This document shows, one piece after another, positions 61,163 through 64,000 of a stretch of DNA of 64,000 nt (position 1 is its first letter; each line of letters starts with the position of its first letter). The DNA is taken from contig JANFFA010000001.1 of NCBI GenBank assembly GCA_030848925.1, forward strand, positions 186,001 to 250,000, written 5' to 3'. The position numbers and the translations under genes were made by a program. This DNA is from Rhodalgimonas zhirmunskyi (GTDB lineage Bacteria; Pseudomonadota; Alphaproteobacteria; Rhodobacterales; Rhodobacteraceae). Below the pieces are notes generated by a model. That model worked only from the letters and a program-made list of their open reading frames with translations, did no database searches and was not told the origin of the DNA.

Positions 61163-61217
61163 CAAGAAGACCCAATCAAGAAACCAAAACCAACCAAGAC
61201 CCAACAAGGAGAAGACA

Positions 61218-62207
61218 ATGACACTGAAAACCTGGATCGCATCCACCCTTGCGGCGGGGCTCGTGGCTTCGGCGGCGCAGGCGGCCGATGACCTGACGCT
61301 GCAGCTCAAATGGGTGACGCAGGCGCAATTCGCGGGCTATTACGTGGCCAAGGAAAAAGGCTTCTATGACGAGGAAGACCTGAACGTCACGATCAAGCCC
61401 GGTGGGCCCGACATCGCGCCGACACAGGTCATCGCGGGCGGCGGTGCCGACGTGATGGTCGACTGGATGCCTTCGGCGCTGGCCGCACGCGAAAAGGGCC
61501 TGGCCCTCGTCAATATCGCACAGCCGTTCAAGCAATCGGGCATGATGCTGACCTGTCTGAAGGAAACCGGCGTCACCGGGCCGGAGAGCTTTCCGGGCCG
61601 CACGCTGGGCGTCTGGTTCTTCGGTAATGAATACCCGTTCCTGAGCTGGATGAGCCAGCTGGGTATTCCGACCGAGGGCGGCGACAAGGGCGTGACGGTC
61701 CTGAAGCAGGGCTTCAACGTCGATCCGCTGCTGCAAAAGCAGGCCGATTGCATTTCGACCATGACCTATAACGAGTATTGGCAGGTGCTGGACGCGGGCA
61801 TCAAGGCCGAGGAACTGATCACCTTCAAATACGAGGATCAGGGCGTGGCAACGCTTGAGGATGGTCTTTACGTGCTGGAAGACAAGCTGGCCGACGAAGC
61901 CTTCAAGGACGAGCTTGTGCGCTTTGTGCGCGCGTCGATGAAAGGTTGGAAATACGCCGAGGAAAACCCCGACGAGGCCGCCGAAATCGTGCTGGAATAC
62001 GACGAGACCGGTGCCCAGACCGAAATGCACCAGAAGCGCATGATGCGCGAAGTTGCCAAACTGACCAGCGGCTCTAACGGCGCGCTTGATCCGGCGGATT
62101 ACGAGCGCACGGTGAAATCGCTGCTTTCGGGCGGGTCGGATCCGGTCATCACGAAGCAGCCGGAAGGCGCCTATACGCTTGAGATCACCGACGCGGCGCT
62201 GAAGTAA
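61218..62207 (+). CDS. ABC transporter substrate-binding protein, NMT1/ThiY-like
   Basis: A 329-residue periplasmic protein with a signal peptide (1-22, ending ASAAQAAD). Its mature start is LQLKWVTQAQFAGYYVAKEKG-like, the form found in pyrimidine-binding ThiY/NMT1 proteins that bind thiamine-precursor pyrimidines. GGGADVMVDWMPSALAAREKG and GVWFFGNEYPFLSWM follow. No TPP riboswitch is seen upstream, and the operon carries hydA, so the ligand is probably a uracil-type pyrimidine (inference). The leader (61161-61217) is almost free of G and T until the GGAG ribosome site, which should keep it unstructured. Confidence 0.88.
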   Translation: MTLKTWIASTLAAGLVASAAQAADDLTLQLKWVTQAQFAGYYVAKEKGFYDEEDLNVTIKPGGPDIAPTQVIAGGGADVMVDWMPSALAAREKGLALVNIAQPFKQSGMMLTCLKETGVTGPESFPGRTLGVWFFGNEYPFLSWMSQLGIPTEGGDKGVTVLKQGFNVDPLLQKQADCISTMTYNEYWQVLDAGIKAEELITFKYEDQGVATLEDGLYVLEDKLADEAFKDELVRFVRASMKGWKYAEENPDEAAEIVLEYDETGAQTEMHQKRMMREVAKLTSGSNGALDPADYERTVKSLLSGGSDPVITKQPEGAYTLEITDAALK

Positions 62208-62232
62208 GCTCTACGTCTTGGTTACATGAATG

Positions 62233-62265
62233 AACGGCCCCGGAGATGTTCCGGGGCCGTTTTTC
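62233..62265 (+). terminator. Intrinsic terminator of the pyrimidine/ABC operon
   Basis: AACGGCCCCGGA (62233-62244) and TCCGGGGCCGTT (62250-62261) form a 12-bp stem with a 5-nt loop followed by TTTC, 26 bp after the binding-protein stop. Confidence 0.92.
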
Positions 62266-62326
62266 ATTCACGGTAAAGAAGGGCGGTAGACAAGGGCTGG
62301 CAGGGCGGCTAGAGAAGGCCTCGGTT

Positions 62327-62403
62327 CGGGGCGTGGCGCAGTCTGGTAGCGCACCTGTTTTGGGTACAGGGGGTCGTGAGTTCGAATCTCGCCGCCCCGA
62401 CCA
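62327..62403 (+). tRNA. tRNA-Pro (anticodon UGG)
   Basis: A complete 77-nt cloverleaf. Acceptor arms are CGGGGCG (62327-62333) and CGCCCCG (62393-62399), with ACCA encoded at 62400-62403. The anticodon stem CCTGT/ACAGG encloses the loop TTTGGGT, with TGG at 62361-62363. The T-arm contains GTTCGAATC. The C1-G72 start pair is normal for bacterial tRNA-Pro. Confidence 0.97.
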
Positions 62404-62507
62404 ATTTCATCGCAAAGCGATGCACAGAAAACGACAGAGCGGACATGCTATTTCCGCAGAGTCGTTAAAACCCCGGTTTCCTAGATATGGTATTGGCCGC
62501 CATTCGA

Positions 62508-63056
62508 TCAGACGTCGAAGCAGCGTTCGGCCACGTCGGCAGGCACGGCATCAGTTGGGGTGCCGCCCATTCGTGTCAGCATCTCGGTGATTTTCGCGCG
62601 CACGCGCGGATCGCTTTGAATGACGCGGCGAATGCGGCCATCTTTCATTGGTATTTTCAGGAATGCGCAGCCGGTCACGATCCAGCCGTCGCCCAATTGG
62701 GTTTCAGAAAGCGAGATCACCAGCCGGGGCAGATCTTCGACGGCTCCGTCAAAGCCAAGGATGATCGCTGCCGTAGTTTGCGGGTCCATCAGAAGCTGAC
62801 ACTGCGCCACGCCGGGGGCAGGGCGGACGAATCGCTCTCCGGGGCCGGAACAGGCCGCTTGCGCTGCTGAAAACATCATGGCCGGGCGCGAATCGAACAG
62901 CGCCGAGCGCGTCTCGTCCGCCGGACGCCCCTTGTTTTTCTGGGTAATCGTGGTGGTTTCACAGGCCCCCAGCACACCCAGAAGGGCAAGCGCCGCGGGG
63001 ATGCGGTAAAAATTGGCACCAAGAGAGATTCGTGTGAGTCGCGCCACAGCAGTCAT
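62508..63056 (-). CDS. Exported lipoprotein of unknown function
   Basis: A 182-residue protein with a long basic start and the lipobox ALLGVLGAC (Cys32). The mature part contains MMFSAAQAACSGPGERFVRP, a probable beta-rich centre (LVISLSETQLGDGWIVTGCAFLKIPM) and a helical C-terminus ending ERCFDV. Several Cys residues suggest periplasmic disulfides. I cannot assign a family. It is a single gene on the minus strand between the tRNA and the nrdJ control region. Confidence 0.72.
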   Translation of the reverse strand: MTAVARLTRISLGANFYRIPAALALLGVLGACETTTITQKNKGRPADETRSALFDSRPAMMFSAAQAACSGPGERFVRPAPGVAQCQLLMDPQTTAAIILGFDGAVEDLPRLVISLSETQLGDGWIVTGCAFLKIPMKDGRIRRVIQSDPRVRAKITEMLTRMGGTPTDAVPADVAERCFDV

Positions 63057-63300
63057 CCTTTCACGTCCGTTTCATGACAATTGCCGTGTGCTGGCCTCAG
63101 AATTTGTGCCGTGCGCCAAAAGCCCTCGTCAGGGTACAAGATCATGAAATGGGCGTTTGCGTTCCATTGTGCCGATCTCGCTTAACTGTGCCGAAATTTT
63201 ACCCTTTCTCGGTCTGTCCACAAGGTTATTCCCAATCCCGTCCACAGCGCGCGTTAACCTATTGAATCACCGAGGCGCCCCCTAGGGATTGTGGCATCGC

Positions 63301-63351
63301 AACGGTCAACATCTAAATCCTGACAATTCGTAAATAAAGCAGTTGACCGTT
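63301..63351. promoter_or_regulatory. Widely spaced 10-bp inverted repeat upstream of nrdJ
   Basis: AACGGTCAAC (63301-63310) and GTTGACCGTT (63342-63351) are perfect complements with 31 bp between them (41-bp centre spacing, about four helical turns). This suits two dimers binding on one DNA face, or a large hairpin. Confidence 0.5.
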
Positions 63352-63390
63352 ATGGCCCTACGCGCCAGTTTGTGCAGGCCGGTTGGAGGG

Positions 63391-63406
63391 CCACAACATA
63401 TAGTGG
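63391..63406. promoter_or_regulatory. NrdR-like box upstream of nrdJ
   Basis: CCACAACATATAGTGG agrees with the NrdR consensus ACACWATATATWGTGT at 13 of 16 positions and is nearly palindromic. A weaker relative starts at 63431. NrdR represses ribonucleotide reductase genes when dATP is high. NrdR boxes usually occur in pairs, and the second one here is poor. Confidence 0.45.
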
Positions 63407-63612
63407 CTCACGAGGGACAGGCAGGGACATAGACAACCAATAGAGGCCAACTCCCAAGTGTTGGCATTCATCGCGGATCGGAGTGCAGCCCGGACCGCGC
63501 CCGTGGTTTTTATGCTCAATTCTGCCCTCATCCACCGGCGCTCGGGCCCCGGAACGGCGGGGCTTTGGGGGGTAAGCGCAAGGTTTAAAAAGCTGAATAT
63601 GGGGCAGCAGAC

Positions 63613-64000
63613 ATGAAGATCGAAAGAAAATTCACCACCGCCGGGCAGGACGCATACGCAGGCATCGATTTCGTCACCACGACATCGGAAATCCGCAATC
63701 CCGACGGCACCACTGTTTTCAAGCTCGACGATGTCGAAGTGCCCAAAAGCTGGAGCCAGGTCGCCTCGGACGTGATCGCCCAGAAGTATTTCCGCAAGGC
63801 GGGCGTGCCAAGCAAGCTTGAGAAAATCGCAGAGAAGGACGTTCCGGCGTTCCTGTGGCGCTCCAAGCCCGCCAAAGACGCCAAGATGGACGGCGAGATT
63901 TCCTCCAAGCAGGTGTTTGACCGTCTGGCCGGCGCTTGGGCCTACTGGGGTTGGAAGGGGGGCTATTTCACCACCGAGGAAGACGCCCGCGCCTATTACG
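63613..64000 (+). CDS. nrdJ: Vitamin B12-dependent ribonucleotide reductase, N-terminal part (3' end outside window)
   Basis: The first 129 residues of class II ribonucleotide reductase: MKIERKFTTAGQDAYAGIDF, then FKLDDVEVPKSWSQVASDVI, AQKYFRKAGVP and the conserved KQVFDRLAGAWAYWGWKGG. The enzyme makes deoxyribonucleotides using adenosylcobalamin and is oxygen-independent. The family length is about 1,200 residues, so only a tenth is visible. The ATG at 63613 begins the conserved sequence. Confidence 0.95.
   Translation, partial: MKIERKFTTAGQDAYAGIDFVTTTSEIRNPDGTTVFKLDDVEVPKSWSQVASDVIAQKYFRKAGVPSKLEKIAEKDVPAFLWRSKPAKDAKMDGEISSKQVFDRLAGAWAYWGWKGGYFTTEEDARAYY

Larger units (their letters stand above)
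63057..63612. other. 556-bp control region upstream of nrdJ
   Basis: No convincing gene: small frames here lack ribosome sites and coding bias. The region has an unusual AT-rich middle (63150-63350), a 10-bp inverted repeat at 63301/63342, and a NrdR-like box at 63391-63406. I saw no cobalamin riboswitch core. It also has to contain the promoter of the minus-strand lipoprotein gene. Confidence 0.65.

Noticed and set aside
58400-61217. TPP riboswitch controlling the ThiY-like transporter
   Set aside because: I saw no CTGAGA...ACCTGA thi-box pair upstream of the ATPase, permeases or binding protein.
63215-63260. DnaA boxes or an origin near TTATTCCCA and TGTCCACAA
   Set aside because: Each differs from TTATCCACA at two or more positions, and there is no dnaA, parAB or 13-mer array nearby.
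63074-63265. A 63-codon plus-strand gene in the nrdJ upstream region
   Set aside because: No ribosome site, no coding bias, and a composition unlike neighbouring genes.
63057-63612. Cobalamin riboswitch before the B12-dependent nrdJ
   Set aside because: No B12-box-like GCCACTG core with suitable flanking helices was recognisable; a covariance-model search would settle it.

Overview
The window is a GC-rich chromosomal segment of an alphaproteobacterium. It is most likely a member of the Rhodobacteraceae (Roseobacter group). The signs are a fused indolepyruvate oxidoreductase, a gene-transfer-agent (GTA) type endolysin/holin pair next to ccmF, alphaproteobacterial LexA boxes (GTTC-N7-GTTC), a two-domain cold-shock protein, a B12-dependent ribonucleotide reductase and a cobalamin/folate cluster carrying a 'virulence factor' family protein. 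No species can be named. I see no insertion sequence, prophage structural gene, rRNA or CRISPR array; one tRNA (Pro, UGG) is present. Both ends cut a gene: the 3' part of the indolepyruvate oxidoreductase at the left and the 5' part of nrdJ at the right.

Layout. 1-9.4 kb: plus-strand housekeeping genes (acyltransferase, murI, argC, ccmE), the lysis pair, ccmF, ccmH and a crotonase-family gene, ended by a strong hairpin terminator facing gltA. 9.5-15.3 kb: gltA and gltX (minus), comEC (plus), and lexA (minus) with two LexA boxes. 15.3-25.5 kb: a minus-strand block moeA-moaC-trpC-trpD-trpG, a plus-strand divergent polysaccharide deacetylase, then rluE and trpE with a PpiD/SurA-like foldase (minus). 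25.6-29.7 kb: aminotransferase, gpt, LysE exporter, an exported unknown and fabI. 30-32.7 kb: pdxH, a double cold-shock protein, a DUF192 protein and glk. 32.8-35.1 kb: methyl-THF/corrinoid methyltransferase, MetF-like reductase and virulence-factor family protein. 35.4-38.6 kb: phoX and ppx, divergent around a Pho-box-like site. 38.6-43 kb: a spore-coat-U (archaic) chaperone-usher pilus operon whose chaperone has only one Ig domain. 43.3-49.8 kb: an acyl-CoA ligase divergent from a five-gene Liv-type ABC transporter.

50-62.2 kb is the most coherent pathway region. It is a reductive pyrimidine degradation locus: preT-preA (dihydropyrimidine dehydrogenase), hydA (dihydropyrimidinase), an M20-family beta-ureidopropionase/carbamoylase, a RutR-like TetR regulator, an MFS transporter, a small lipoprotein, a VOC protein and a ThiY/NMT1-type ABC importer. 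RutR-like operators (TTTACCA-N2-TGxTxAA) lie upstream of both the hydrolase operon and preTA, so the two transcription units look like one regulon.

Regulatory layer. Scanning intergenic TTAA sites by eye, I found three 7/8 matches to the CtrA box TTAA-N7-TTAA. They lie upstream of the endolysin/holin pair, of comEC and of the pilus operon, which are functions of DNA release, DNA uptake and surface attachment. Dispersed repeats occur at 22.0, 27.6 and 35.3 kb: a GC palindrome plus a CCCGGGATATTT tail, each placed downstream of a minus-strand gene. A possibly related AT-rich element occurs at 22.1 kb, and as an inverted pair at 59.4 kb inside the ABC operon.
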